Origin: Erythrobacter sp.
Lineage (GTDB): Bacteria > Pseudomonadota > Alphaproteobacteria > Sphingomonadales > Sphingomonadaceae
NCBI GenBank assembly: GCA_029937545.1
Contig: JAPYPR010000004.1
Coordinates: 1 to 64,000 of the forward strand
Length of the DNA stretch: 64,000 bases
Reading direction: 5' to 3'
This document shows positions 1-9,059 of the stretch, in pieces (position 1 is the stretch's first letter; every line of letters begins with the position of its first letter). The translations under genes and the position numbers were made by a program. Under the pieces are notes generated by a model that ran no database searches, was not told where the DNA came from, and saw only the letters and a program-made list of their open reading frames with translations.

Positions 1-17
1 CTCGCCTCAGGCAAACT

Positions 18-470
18 ATGGATACCCTTTGTCCCCGAAACCTAGAGGAGAAAGACTTGATTACGCTGATCACGGAGAGGGGGCGGATTGATTTCCTGCC
101 TAGTCAGATTTCGCAAATTGAATGGTCAAAAGACGTTCCGTTTCTTTTGCTCGTCAACGGCGAGCGCTACCGCATCGATCATCGCGATTTAGATACAATA
201 CAAAGAGAGATGACCGCAGAAAGTTTTCCAGCCAGTAAGGGAACTTATCTGCTCTCATACTTCTCTGATGACGAATACGAAGAAGTCACTCGAACGCCTG
301 TTTTGGCGTGGCGAATTGATGGCGCTGGTCGGACCCGGCCCACGGTTCTTGGCTCTCACGATCTCAGTGGCGATGATTTTTCTATTCTTTTCTCCGATGG
401 CACTGTTGAAGACCTAGACAGGAATTGCCGGGACAGTGAGGAAGCCTGGCTGAAGGACCAGCGGCTTTAA
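18..470 (+). CDS. hypothetical protein, low GC
   Basis: A 150-residue acidic soluble protein that I do not recognise. No signal peptide, membrane segment or cysteine cluster is visible. It starts MDTLCPRNLEEK and looks like an alternating strand/helix fold rich in Asp and Glu. Its base composition is about 42-50% GC, well below the 60-70% of its neighbours, and it uses A/T-ending codons freely, which suggests acquisition from outside. It converges on the hydrolase-OsmC gene with a 4-base tail-to-tail overlap, so it is probably the edge of an accessory segment extending left of the window. The start is the first ATG after an AGGCAA ribosome-binding sequence. Function unknown. Confidence 0.6.
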   Translation: MDTLCPRNLEEKDLITLITERGRIDFLPSQISQIEWSKDVPFLLLVNGERYRIDHRDLDTIQREMTAESFPASKGTYLLSYFSDDEYEEVTRTPVLAWRIDGAGRTRPTVLGSHDLSGDDFSILFSDGTVEDLDRNCRDSEEAWLKDQRL

Positions 471-1687
471 TCAGCTCGCTCCGTATGCACATGCAACTCG
501 CCCTCGAGCGTCTTGTGCACCGGGCATTTGTCGGCAATCTCGATCAGCTTCGCGCGTTGATCATCGTCCAGACCGTCACCTTCGATCGTGATTGTCCGGT
601 GGAGCGCCTGGAGCTGCTTGCCCTGCTTCATCGCTTCGACGTGGTCGCATTCGTCCGCGTGCTTGCGTTCGTGGCGCACTTCGACCGTTATGCCTTCCAG
701 CGGCCAATTCTTGCGGTCGGCATACATCTTCATGGTCATGGCAGTGCAAGTGCCGAGTGCGGCGTTGAGCAGGTCGTAGGGCGTCGGGCCGGTGTCGTCG
801 CCGCCATAACTGCGGGGCTCGTCCGCGATGAAGCGGTGGCTCTTGGTATGGACCTCGGTGCCGAATTTGCCGTGACCGGTCTTCACGACCACGCCGTCCT
901 CCGGCATCGGCCAATCGTCGCGTAGGGGCAGGTAGCGCAGTGCCCAGCCGGCGATCACCGTGGCAGCGAAGCGCGCGTCGGCTTCCTTGACCAGAAGATG
1001 ATCCGCACCCTCGAGGCTGACGAAGCTCTTGGGATGTTTCGCCGCTTGGAACAGTGAGCTGGCGTGCTCGATGCCGACGATCTGGTCAGTCGGCGAGTGG
1101 AGGAACATGAGCGGCTTGCGGATGCGGGCGATCTCGGCCAGCAGGTCGGCGCTTTCGACCTTGTCGATGAACTCCTTGCTGAGTCTGAATTCGCGGCCGC
1201 CGATCGTGACCGTGGTACTCTCGCCAGCCCGGACCGCTTCGAGGTCGCCCTCGATATTCTCGAGCACATGCGGCACATCGCTGGGCGCGCCGATCGTGGC
1301 AATCGCGGCGACGTGATCGAAGCCCAGGTCGTCCGCCGCCGCCAGTACGGCGGCCCCGCCGAGCGAGTGGCCGACCATCAGGATCGGGCCTCCGAAGCGC
1401 TCGACCAACGTGCGGGCTGCATCCACCAGATCGCTGACATCGGTGGCAAAGCCGGCGCGCCCGAACTCGCCCTCGCTACCGCCGAGTCCGGTAAAGTCGA
1501 ACCGCAGCGTCGCGATGCCCTGCTGCGCCAGCGCGCGCGCCACGGTGACAGCGGCCTTGCTGTTCTTGGTGCAGGTGAAGCAATGCGCGAACAGCGCGGC
1601 GCCCCGCACCAGTCCGGTAGGGAGTTCGAGCGACCCTTCGAGCGCATGGCCCGCATCGGTCGTGACAGTGATTGGTTCGGTCGGCAT
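467..1687 (-). CDS. bifunctional alpha/beta hydrolase-OsmC family protein
   Basis: A 406-residue fusion. Residues 1 to about 250 are an alpha/beta hydrolase with nucleophile elbow GHSLGG (Ser108) and a late GADH histidine region. Residues about 270-406 are an OsmC/Ohr-like domain with the two expected redox cysteine sites, GTCTAMTM and CPVHKTL. OsmC domains reduce organic peroxides through a Cys pair; the hydrolase substrate is unknown. This domain order is a known standalone family in Proteobacteria. The ATG is preceded by AGGAGA on the minus strand. It is divergent from moxR, sharing a gap of about 100 bases. A role in oxidative or lipid-peroxide stress is inferred from the OsmC half. Confidence 0.88.
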   Translation of the reverse strand: MPTEPITVTTDAGHALEGSLELPTGLVRGAALFAHCFTCTKNSKAAVTVARALAQQGIATLRFDFTGLGGSEGEFGRAGFATDVSDLVDAARTLVERFGGPILMVGHSLGGAAVLAAADDLGFDHVAAIATIGAPSDVPHVLENIEGDLEAVRAGESTTVTIGGREFRLSKEFIDKVESADLLAEIARIRKPLMFLHSPTDQIVGIEHASSLFQAAKHPKSFVSLEGADHLLVKEADARFAATVIAGWALRYLPLRDDWPMPEDGVVVKTGHGKFGTEVHTKSHRFIADEPRSYGGDDTGPTPYDLLNAALGTCTAMTMKMYADRKNWPLEGITVEVRHERKHADECDHVEAMKQGKQLQALHRTITIEGDGLDDDQRAKLIEIADKCPVHKTLEGELHVHTERAD

Positions 1688-1788
1688 ATGCTCTCCTGTC
1701 CGTCCGGCGGGCCGTGAAGGTTACAACGCCCCCTTGCCCTTCGCGTGCCCTCCCCCTAACGCTCGCGTCAAGTTGCAAGGGAAAACCC

Positions 1789-2655
1789 ATGGCCGAACAG
1801 ACTACCGAACAGACCCGTTTCGAGGGCACGAAATCCTATATCGCGACAGAAGACCTCAAGGTCGCGGTGAATGCGGCCGTGACGCTGCGCCGCCCGCTGC
1901 TGGTGAAGGGTGAGCCGGGCACGGGCAAGACGGTCCTCGCGCACGAAATTTCGAAAGCACTCGATGCGCCGCTGATCGAATGGAACGTGAAGTCCACCAC
2001 CAAGGCGCAGCAGGGCCTTTACGAATACGATGCGGTTGCACGCCTGCGCGATGGCCAACTTGGCGACGAGCGAGTCCACGACATCTCGAATTACATCAAG
2101 AAGGGCAAGCTGTGGGAAGCCTTTACCAGCGAACAGCTGCCCGTCCTGTTGATCGACGAGATCGACAAGGCCGACATCGAGTTTCCCAACGACCTGCTGC
2201 AGGAACTCGATCGGATGAGCTTCGATGTCTACGAAACGCATGAGCGGATCGAGGCGAAGGAGCGCCCGATCGTGGTCATCACCTCGAACAACGAGAAGGA
2301 ATTGCCCGACGCATTCCTGCGCCGCTGCTTCTTCCATTACATCAAGTTCCCCGATCGGGAGACGATGCAGGACATCATCGATGTCCATTATCCCGATATC
2401 CAGAAGACGCTGGTCAAGAAGGCGATGGATATCTTCTACGAGCTGCGCGAAGTGCCGGGCCTTAAGAAGAAGCCTAGCACGAGCGAACTGCTCGACTGGC
2501 TGAAACTGCTGATGAACGAGGACATGCCGCTCGAGACCCTGCAGGACGCCAATCCCAACAGCGCCATTCCGCCGCTGCACGGTGCGCTTCTGAAGAACGA
2601 GCAGGACGTGATGATGTTCGAACGGCTGGCCTTCATGGCGCGGCGCCAGAGCTAG
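1789..2655 (+). CDS. MoxR-family AAA+ ATPase
   Basis: A 288-residue AAA+ ATPase of the MoxR group. Walker A is GEPGTGKT (residues 41-48), Walker B LLIDEID (about 120-127), sensor-1 ITSNN, with a following arginine-finger segment LRRC. MoxR proteins act as chaperone-like ATPases that work with VWA-domain partners in cofactor insertion or complex assembly. Here the VWA partner lies 1.6 kb downstream on the same strand. The in-frame upstream extension to 1672 is rejected because it overlaps the divergent promoter and lacks homology character; ATG 1789 follows an AAGGGAAAA ribosome-binding sequence. A hairpin terminator follows the stop. Confidence 0.9.
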   Translation: MAEQTTEQTRFEGTKSYIATEDLKVAVNAAVTLRRPLLVKGEPGTGKTVLAHEISKALDAPLIEWNVKSTTKAQQGLYEYDAVARLRDGQLGDERVHDISNYIKKGKLWEAFTSEQLPVLLIDEIDKADIEFPNDLLQELDRMSFDVYETHERIEAKERPIVVITSNNEKELPDAFLRRCFFHYIKFPDRETMQDIIDVHYPDIQKTLVKKAMDIFYELREVPGLKKKPSTSELLDWLKLLMNEDMPLETLQDANPNSAIPPLHGALLKNEQDVMMFERLAFMARRQS

Positions 2656-2682
2656 CAACGTTACGTAGTTAGATACCAGAGC

Positions 2683-2712
2683 GAGGGCGTGAACCAGATG
2701 GTTCGCGCCCTC
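2683..2712 (+). terminator. rho-independent terminator after moxR
   Basis: Two 13-base arms (GAGGGCGTGAACC and GGTTCGCGCCCTC) pair with one G-T wobble around an AGAT loop and are followed by TTTCGTGT. It lies between the convergent moxR and chemoreceptor genes. Confidence 0.75.
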
Positions 2713-2737
2713 TTTCGTGTATCGATAAGTCTTCGGA

Positions 2738-4138
2738 TCAGCGGAAGCTGTAGGCTAGTTCGAAGTCACCCCAGCGGCGACCGTTGATTACGACCGGCAC
2801 ATAGACATTGCGCACGACGACGTAATTCTTTCCGTCGCCTTCCTGGCGATAGACTGCCATCATGAACGCATCGTTCTGTTGCTTGGCTTTCTTGTCGATA
2901 CCATACAGCATGATGCGACCGTTCCTGCAGTAGGTTGTATCGTGCGTGATGTCTCCGGTGGGTTTGCGGCAGCGGTCGCTTATGTGCGTGGGAAGGAACC
3001 CGTTCATGTCGGCTTGCGAACACATCATGATCGCGCCGCCCTCCGCAACCACCCGGTCATTTACAGGGCGCCAGTTGGCATCGGCCCAATTGCAGAGCGA
3101 CGTCCTGTATTGCTTGGGGTTGGTGCCTGCGACATGGATGTAATTCCGGTCGAACAGCTGCTCCATGGTCAGTGAGCCGTCGGCCAGCGCGCCCTCGGCA
3201 AGCTTGGTTATTTCGTCAGCATAGCGGCGAGCTTTATCAACCATCAGGCTGTCGTCCGGCGAAAGTCCCGCCTTGACCAGATTGTCGAACATGTCGCTTG
3301 CGGTCAGTTCGAGATCTTCCATGCGGTCATGCGCAGTGGCGAGCTTCTGCTCGTTGTCGCTGACCGCGCTGTCGAAGTCGCCAAGCGTGTCCTGCACGCG
3401 GTGGACGTGTTCCGAAATGGTCGCGGTGTTGCGGGCGATCTGGTCCTGTTGCTGGTCGACCTCGCCGATCAGTTCGGTGACGCCTTGCAACGTGTGCTCT
3501 ATAGCGGTGACCGAGCTCTTGGCCTCGGCGCTGGCGGTCGCGCCGACCTGGATTTTTTCGATCACCTGTTCCGCCTCTTCCCCGAGAGTGTCGATCGTCC
3601 GGCCGATTTCCTCGGTGGCCCGGCGGGTCTCGCTGGCGAGCGTCTTAACCTCGTTGGCGACCACAGCGAAGGTGCGACCCTGTTCGCCGGCACGCATGGC
3701 TTCGATGGTGGCGTTCAGTGCGAGGATATTCGTCGTCTCGGCAATCTGGTCGATTTCCTGCGAACTGCGGCGGACCTGATCCATCGCCGCAGCGAAGCCG
3801 GTGACATGTTCGGTCAGCGTTTCGACGAGACCGAGAAGGTTGCCAATCTGCCCGAGCGAATTGCCGATGAGCTCGGAGCCCTGGGAAAGCCGCTCGATGG
3901 CACGCTGCGAAAGCAGTCGCGCTTCGTCGGTCGCTTCGAGGACCATGCGCTGGTCTTCGTCGAGTGCGGAGACCGTGCCCTGCAATTCGACATATTCTTC
4001 GCGTAAATGGCCGAACGAGTCGATGACGCCCTGCACGATACCGGCGACATCGGTGCAGCCGACGGTGACCTTTCCGCAACTCTCCGGAATTGCAGACAGA
4101 TCCTTGCTTTCCGTCATCGCGATTTCGCGCATTTCCAT
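2738..4138 (-). CDS. soluble methyl-accepting chemotaxis-like protein
   Basis: A 466-residue cytoplasmic chemoreceptor-like protein with no membrane segment. An N-terminal coiled coil leads into the conserved signalling hairpin around residues 130-175 ([20 protein letters not shown], then [11 protein letters not shown]). A C-terminal region of about 150 residues contains the block [22 protein letters not shown], a Cache-like conserved motif seen in other receptors. Such proteins control CheA or a CheA-like kinase in response to a cytoplasmic or membrane-permeant ligand. The gene sits inverted between moxR and its VWA partner. Start is either ATG 4138 or the internal Met8 (4117); the first is given. 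CtrA-like half-sites lie upstream. Ligand unknown. Confidence 0.82.
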   Translation of the reverse strand: MEMREIAMTESKDLSAIPESCGKVTVGCTDVAGIVQGVIDSFGHLREEYVELQGTVSALDEDQRMVLEATDEARLLSQRAIERLSQGSELIGNSLGQIGNLLGLVETLTEHVTGFAAAMDQVRRSSQEIDQIAETTNILALNATIEAMRAGEQGRTFAVVANEVKTLASETRRATEEIGRTIDTLGEEAEQVIEKIQVGATASAEAKSSVTAIEHTLQGVTELIGEVDQQQDQIARNTATISEHVHRVQDTLGDFDSAVSDNEQKLATAHDRMEDLELTASDMFDNLVKAGLSPDDSLMVDKARRYADEITKLAEGALADGSLTMEQLFDRNYIHVAGTNPKQYRTSLCNWADANWRPVNDRVVAEGGAIMMCSQADMNGFLPTHISDRCRKPTGDITHDTTYCRNGRIMLYGIDKKAKQQNDAFMMAVYRQEGDGKNYVVVRNVYVPVVINGRRWGDFELAYSFR

Positions 4139-4191
4139 GCTCGGTTAAGTCCCTGTATTTCTAGACCCGGTTCGGGGGTTAAGCGGGAATG

Positions 4192-4207
4192 GTTATTGCC
4201 CAGTTAA
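4192..4207. promoter_or_regulatory. possible CtrA-like site between chemoreceptor and VWA genes
   Basis: TTAT-N7-TTAA (4193-4207), one mismatch from the CtrA consensus TTAA-N7-TTAA, lies about 55 bases upstream of both divergent start codons. GTTAA also occurs near 4143 and 4178. CtrA control of motility and chemotaxis genes is common in alphaproteobacteria; use here is inferred. Confidence 0.25.
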
Positions 4208-4262
4208 TCAGCCTTTCCGATTTTCGCTTCGCCATCTCGGTAGAGGGCGCTAAGCCTGTGTC

Positions 4263-5444
4263 ATGTTTTTCAATTTCGTAGACGAGCTGCGCGCTGCCGG
4301 AATTTCGGCAAGCTTCAAGGAACACCTCACACTGCTCGAGGCGCTCGACAAGGATGTGATCGAGCAGACGCCGGAAGCGTTCTACTACCTCTCCCGCGCG
4401 ACCTTTGTGAAGGATGAAGGCCTGATCGACCGCTTCGACCAGGTCTTTGCCAAGGTCTTCAAGGGCATCCTGACCGATTACGGCCAGAACCCGGTCGACA
4501 TCCCGGAAGACTGGCTGAAGGCCGTCGCCGAGAAGTTCCTGTCCGAGGAGGAGATGGAGAAGATCAAGTCGCTGGACGACTGGGACGAGATCATGGAGAC
4601 GCTGAAAAAGCGGCTCGAAGAGCAGGAAAAGCGCCACCAAGGCGGCAACAAGTGGATCGGCACGGGCGGCACCAGCCCGTTCGGCAATTCCGGCTACAAT
4701 CCCGAAGGCGTGCGGATCGGCGGCGAGAGCAAGCACAAGCGCGCGATCAAGGTATGGGACAAGCGCGAGTTCAAGAACCTCGACAACACCAAGGAACTGG
4801 GCACCCGCAATATCAAGATGGCGTTGCGTCGCCTGCGCCGTTTCGCGCGTGAGGGCGCGGCGGACCAGCTCGATATCGACGCGACCATCGACGGCACGGC
4901 GAAGCAGGGGTGGCTGGACATCCATATGCGGCCGGAACGTCGCAATGCGGTGAAGCTGCTGCTCTTCCTCGATGTCGGAGGATCGATGGATCCCTTCATC
5001 AAGATCACCGAAGAGCTGTTCAGCGCAGCGACCAGCGAGTTCAAAAACCTGGAGTTCTTCTATTTCCACAACTGCCTCTACGAAGGCGTGTGGAAGGACA
5101 ACCATCGCCGCTGGCAAGAGCGGACCAAGACCTGGGATATCCTCCACAAATACGGCCACGACTACAAGGTCGTGTTCGTCGGCGACGCCGCCATGAGCCC
5201 ATATGAGATCACCCATGCGGGTGGCAGCGTGGAGCATATGAACGAAGAAGCGGGTGCCACTTGGATGCAGCGGATGACCAACACCTATCCCGCGACCGTC
5301 TGGCTCAATCCGGTGCCTGAAAAGCAGTGGGGATATTCTCAGTCGACCAAGGTGATGAAGCACCTCGTCAACGACCGGATGTATCCTCTCACGCTGGACG
5401 GTCTCGACGACGCGATGCGCGAATTGAGTCGCAAGCAGGGCTAA
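4263..5444 (+). CDS. VWA domain protein, CoxE-like partner of MoxR
   Basis: A 393-residue protein with an N-terminal helical region (residues 1-130) and a C-terminal von Willebrand A fold. The metal-site motif is DVGGSMD near residues 237-243, where the usual DxSxS has Gly in place of the first Ser, as often seen in this family. The long charged segment about 95-125 is predicted coiled coil. MoxR-VWA pairs act together as ATPase and metal-dependent adaptor, so this should work with the MoxR gene at 1.8 kb although an inverted chemoreceptor separates them. The DUF817 gene starts five bases after its stop, so the two are probably cotranscribed. Confidence 0.85.
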   Translation: MFFNFVDELRAAGISASFKEHLTLLEALDKDVIEQTPEAFYYLSRATFVKDEGLIDRFDQVFAKVFKGILTDYGQNPVDIPEDWLKAVAEKFLSEEEMEKIKSLDDWDEIMETLKKRLEEQEKRHQGGNKWIGTGGTSPFGNSGYNPEGVRIGGESKHKRAIKVWDKREFKNLDNTKELGTRNIKMALRRLRRFAREGAADQLDIDATIDGTAKQGWLDIHMRPERRNAVKLLLFLDVGGSMDPFIKITEELFSAATSEFKNLEFFYFHNCLYEGVWKDNHRRWQERTKTWDILHKYGHDYKVVFVGDAAMSPYEITHAGGSVEHMNEEAGATWMQRMTNTYPATVWLNPVPEKQWGYSQSTKVMKHLVNDRMYPLTLDGLDDAMRELSRKQG

Positions 5445-5449
5445 AGACC

Positions 5450-6292
5450 GTGCGGCACACCCGCTTCGAGGCGGTCCGCCTTCGGCTCGAGCGCTTCGAT
5501 CCCGGCACAGGCTGGCGGCTGTGGCTCTACGAGTTTCTGCTGTTCGGCTTCAAGCAGGCGTGGGCCTGCCTGTTCGGTGGGTTGATGCTGGCGCTATTGC
5601 TGGCGACGCATTTGTATTATCCCGAAGAAACCTCCCCGCACCGATACGATTTCATCACCTTGGCGGCGATCGGCATTCAGGCTGCGATGCTGGCCTTCCG
5701 GCTTGAGACTTGGTCGGAAGCCAAGGTCATCCTCATCTTCCATCTCGTCGGGACTATAATGGAGCTGTTCAAGACGGCAGGAGGATCGTGGATCTACCCC
5801 GAACCGAGCGTGTTGAAGATCGGCGATGTGCCGCTGTTCTCGGGATTTATGTACGCGGCGGTAGGCAGCTATATTGCCCGCGTCTGGCGCATCTTCGACT
5901 TCCGCTATTCGCACTACCCTGCCCGTTGGGCCACCTATGCGCTAGCGGTGGCGATCTACGTGAACTTTTTCGCGCACCACTGGCTCCCAGACATCCGCTA
6001 CCTGCTGTTTGGAGTCACGATCCTGCTGTTCTGGCGAACGAGAATGCACTTCCGTATCTGGCTGAAACATCGCTGGATGCCGTTGCTGCTTGGATTCTTC
6101 CTAGTCGCGTTATTCATCTGGGGTGCAGAGAATATCGGTACCTTTGCACGCGCCTGGACCTATCCGGGGCAGGATGACGGCTGGCAGCCGGTCAGCCTCG
6201 CCAAGCTGGGGAGCTGGTTCCTGCTGATGCTGATCAGCTTCGTTCTCGTCAGCCTTGTGCACCCGGTGCGCGAGCCGGGAGACGACCATTGA
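5450..6292 (+). CDS. DUF817 integral membrane protein
   Basis: A 280-residue polytopic membrane protein with about seven to eight hydrophobic helices and the DUF817 signature (segments such as LYEFLLFGFKQAWACLFGG, FKTAGGSWIYPE and FSGFMYAAVGSY). The function of DUF817 is unknown. The start is GTG 5450, five bases after the VWA stop, because the reading frame upstream of it lies inside the VWA gene and encodes nothing family-like. It is in an apparent operon with the VWA gene and the small exported protein that follows, whose leader overlaps its end. Length is normal for the family. Confidence 0.85.
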   Translation: MRHTRFEAVRLRLERFDPGTGWRLWLYEFLLFGFKQAWACLFGGLMLALLLATHLYYPEETSPHRYDFITLAAIGIQAAMLAFRLETWSEAKVILIFHLVGTIMELFKTAGGSWIYPEPSVLKIGDVPLFSGFMYAAVGSYIARVWRIFDFRYSHYPARWATYALAVAIYVNFFAHHWLPDIRYLLFGVTILLFWRTRMHFRIWLKHRWMPLLLGFFLVALFIWGAENIGTFARAWTYPGQDDGWQPVSLAKLGSWFLLMLISFVLVSLVHPVREPGDDH

Positions 6293-6303
6293 AGGAAAAC
6301 ACG

Positions 6304-6690
6304 ATGCGTTATCTTGTGTTACCCGCCCTGGCCCTGGCAGGCGTTGTCATTGCTGCGGAGCCCGAAGACGAGCGCGCGGCATCCGGCGAAACCGGGATGG
6401 CCGCGGAGACAACACCTTGCGACGGCAGCGTACCGGTGTTCAATCCCGAAGGCTGCCCCGAAAAGCCCATCGAAGTCGACGAATGCGAGCAGACCATCAA
6501 GCAAGTTCGCGACGCAAATGGCCAGCCTTCGCTACGGCGGGAGGGTGCCGCACCGGAAGACGCCGAGACGATCGCGGCGGTCGATCACCAGATCGATGGA
6601 TGCAGCATCATGGTAATGCACAACGACACGTCGGATGTCCGCCCTGTGCCCGAACCGAACGATCGCGTCGAGCTGATCCCCGCCGGCTAG
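6304..6690 (+). CDS. small exported hypothetical protein
   Basis: A 128-residue protein starting MRYLVLPALALAGVVIAA, a cleavable signal peptide, followed by an acidic, Pro-rich region with four cysteines that could form periplasmic disulfides. No family was recognised. The ATG at 6304 is preceded at good spacing by GAAGGA; an in-frame TTG at 6289 would overlap the DUF817 gene end and is less likely. It is the last gene of the VWA-DUF817 run and ends tail-to-tail, with a 4-base overlap, with the MFS gene. Confidence 0.6.
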   Translation: MRYLVLPALALAGVVIAAEPEDERAASGETGMAAETTPCDGSVPVFNPEGCPEKPIEVDECEQTIKQVRDANGQPSLRREGAAPEDAETIAAVDHQIDGCSIMVMHNDTSDVRPVPEPNDRVELIPAG

Positions 6691-7979
6691 TCCTGCTTGT
6701 CCAGCTCATCGTTGAGACGCAGGCTGCACCGCCAGAAGAAAAATGCCGGGATCAGACCGAGGAAAGCCGCGCCGTAGAGCACGTAGCGGACGCTCTCCTC
6801 CCCATATTCCGGGCGCAGCCAGTCGGACAGCATGCCGAAGAATAACGGCCCGAGACCGAGCCCGATCAGGTTTTGAAAGAACAGCAGGACGGCGGCTGCG
6901 ATGGCTCTTGAGCGAAGCGGGACCAACCCTTGCGCCGCGGAGTAGGTGGGCCCGTAATACAAGGAATTCAGCAGGGTCGGCACGAAGAGCAGGATCAGGC
7001 CCATCTGCCAGCTCTGCGCCTGATAGGCGAGAAACGCGATCGGGGCAGCGACAGCCATGCCGATCGCAGGAGCCGTGAGGACGTGCCGGCGATTTTGCGA
7101 CCCGAAGCGGTCTGCAAGCCAGCCCCCGAGCACGGTGCCAGCGATGCCCGCGCCACCGCTGACGATACCGAACCAGAAGCCGACCTCTCCCGGGGACATG
7201 CCATGGGTCCGCTGGAAGAAGATCGCCGTCCAGGTGACCTTGCCATAGGCGAGAAATGCCGCTGCCGACCCCGCGCATAGCAGCAGGACGAAGGCACGCG
7301 AGCGCATGACCTTGCCCATCGCCTTGAAGAACGGGACCACATCTTCGGTGCTTCTCTGGCGCAGGACCTCGAGGCTGTCCTTGCGGCGCGGCTCTTTCAG
7401 GACAAACCACACAATCAGGGCGAGAACCACGCCTGGAATTCCAACGAAGAGAAACGCCCTGCGCCATCCGACCCAATCCGCCAGTACGCCGCCGATGAGC
7501 ATGCCGAGCAGCGTTCCTATCGGGATGCCGAGCGCAAAGAACGCCAGCGCCGAACTGCGTTTTTCCGGCGGCACGAGATCCGAAATCAGCGAATGCGCTG
7601 GCGGCGTGCAGCCAGCCTCCCCGACCCCAACGCCGATGCGCGCGAGCAGCAACTGAATGAAGTTTTGGGCCAGGCCGCACAGCGCGGTCATCGCCGACCA
7701 GGTCGCCAAGGCCAATGCAATCAACCGCGGCCGATGCGTCGTCGGCCTGTCGGAATAGCGCGCGATGGGCAAGCCGAGCACGGTGTAGAACAGCGCGAAT
7801 GCAAGCCCCGTCATCAGGCCGATCTGCGTATCGCTCAGGCCCAGATCCTGCGCGATCGGTTCGGCCAGGATGTTGACGATCTGCCGGTCGATGAAATTGA
7901 AGATATAGACGACCAACAGAATCCAGAGGGTGGCGCGCACTGAACTCTGCGCTGCGCCGGTCGGTGCCGCTGTCGCCAT
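6687..7979 (-). CDS. MFS transporter (spinster-like group)
   Basis: A 430-residue major facilitator with about 12 membrane helices. The N-half has the loop motif RYSDRPTTHRPRL after helix 2 and the early motif NFIDRQIVNILAEPI typical of the Spns/hexuronate-like MFS group common in Sphingomonadales. Substrate cannot be read from sequence; the group often carries organic anions, lipids or aromatic compounds. ATG 7979 is chosen over an in-frame start 15 codons upstream because GGGAGAGA precedes it. The nearest gene upstream on the same strand is the hydroxylase, 118 bases away, and no shared role is evident. Confidence 0.85.
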   Translation of the reverse strand: MATAAPTGAAQSSVRATLWILLVVYIFNFIDRQIVNILAEPIAQDLGLSDTQIGLMTGLAFALFYTVLGLPIARYSDRPTTHRPRLIALALATWSAMTALCGLAQNFIQLLLARIGVGVGEAGCTPPAHSLISDLVPPEKRSSALAFFALGIPIGTLLGMLIGGVLADWVGWRRAFLFVGIPGVVLALIVWFVLKEPRRKDSLEVLRQRSTEDVVPFFKAMGKVMRSRAFVLLLCAGSAAAFLAYGKVTWTAIFFQRTHGMSPGEVGFWFGIVSGGAGIAGTVLGGWLADRFGSQNRRHVLTAPAIGMAVAAPIAFLAYQAQSWQMGLILLFVPTLLNSLYYGPTYSAAQGLVPLRSRAIAAAVLLFFQNLIGLGLGPLFFGMLSDWLRPEYGEESVRYVLYGAAFLGLIPAFFFWRCSLRLNDELDKQD

Positions 7980-8096
7980 GAAATTCTCTCCCGAAGCGCG
8001 GGTATGCCCGTCACTTTCAGTCAAGCAACCCTATCCATTGGCTTTCGTCAAGCGTTCTTCGACCGATCGAAAGTCGGGTTTGGTGCTAGGGGTGTC

Positions 8097-9059
8097 TCAA
8101 TAAGAGTCCACCGCGTCGAAAAGGGCAGCGATTTGCGCTTGCTCGATTTCGTCGAGATCGGGATGCCAAATGTCGAAAATCAGGACCAAGCGGTCGGTCT
8201 GCGAGCGGTTCCAGGCTTCATGTTCGATCGTGTCGTCGAAAACCAACAATTTGCCCCTCTCCCAAGCCCGCGTCGACGAACCCACCCGAAGGGCACCGTC
8301 TCCCGGCACGACCAGTGGGAGGTGGCATATGAGCCGCGGGTTCAGCATCCCGGTATGCGGAGGAATATGCGCTCCCGCCTTGAGCAAGGAGAACATTATC
8401 GTCGGTGCACGTTTGGGTATCCGGCATTGGGGAGCGAAGTCGGTAATCGCACTAAACGTGTGCGGGCAAAGCTCCACCCGGTCCGCGATCGGCTTTTCCG
8501 AATCGATGAGATCGAAGGTGCTCCAATCGTCATTCTCAAGCAAACCATGCGAATTGCCCTGTGGGCGGTCTGCGGTGCGCTTCATGTAGGCCGCGAAAGT
8601 ATCACCGCCATCCATGAGGGCTTCCGCTTCCGAGACGATCTGCTCCGTATATGCTTCGACTTCTTCTACCCAGTACCAGCCACCGGTATCGTAATATTCC
8701 GCATAGGGCAGATCGGGATAGAAATAGGTCGTTGGCATCCGGAGATATTGCTCGCCGGTGTTTTCGCGCTGAACCTGGCCGGTCATGATTGCGATACTTT
8801 TCGCGAATCTCGGATGCCATTCCGATTGCGGGAAACCCCGCCGTTCCAGCGATGTGTGGAGATGGCGCACATAGCCCTGCTCGATATCCTGCAAGCGCCG
8901 CAAGGCTGTTTGCGCTGTGGGCCGATCATAGGGTGCGCCTGCTTCGGCCTGTTTCAAGGCGGCTGTGTAGTAGGCGGAAGCGGCCCGATGATCACCAGCG
9001 TCGAGACGAGCATCCCCTTCGGCCACGAGGTTTGCGAAATCTTGGACGGCCTGGCTCAT
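8097..9059 (-). CDS. aspartyl/asparaginyl beta-hydroxylase family protein
   Basis: A 320-residue Fe(II)/2-oxoglutarate-type oxygenase. An N-terminal TPR-like helical segment (about residues 1-65) precedes the catalytic cupin, which holds the family blocks HTGMLNPRLICHLPL (first His region) and W..GKLLVFDDTIEHEAWN (second His). These enzymes hydroxylate Asp or Asn side chains, or small substrates or lipids in bacteria. The ATG overlaps the stop of the NamZ-like gene as ATGA, so translation is coupled; an extension 12 codons upstream lies inside that gene and is rejected. The target is unknown; the neighbours suggest a cell-wall or periplasm-linked process. Confidence 0.85.
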   Translation of the reverse strand: MSQAVQDFANLVAEGDARLDAGDHRAASAYYTAALKQAEAGAPYDRPTAQTALRRLQDIEQGYVRHLHTSLERRGFPQSEWHPRFAKSIAIMTGQVQRENTGEQYLRMPTTYFYPDLPYAEYYDTGGWYWVEEVEAYTEQIVSEAEALMDGGDTFAAYMKRTADRPQGNSHGLLENDDWSTFDLIDSEKPIADRVELCPHTFSAITDFAPQCRIPKRAPTIMFSLLKAGAHIPPHTGMLNPRLICHLPLVVPGDGALRVGSSTRAWERGKLLVFDDTIEHEAWNRSQTDRLVLIFDIWHPDLDEIEQAQIAALFDAVDSY

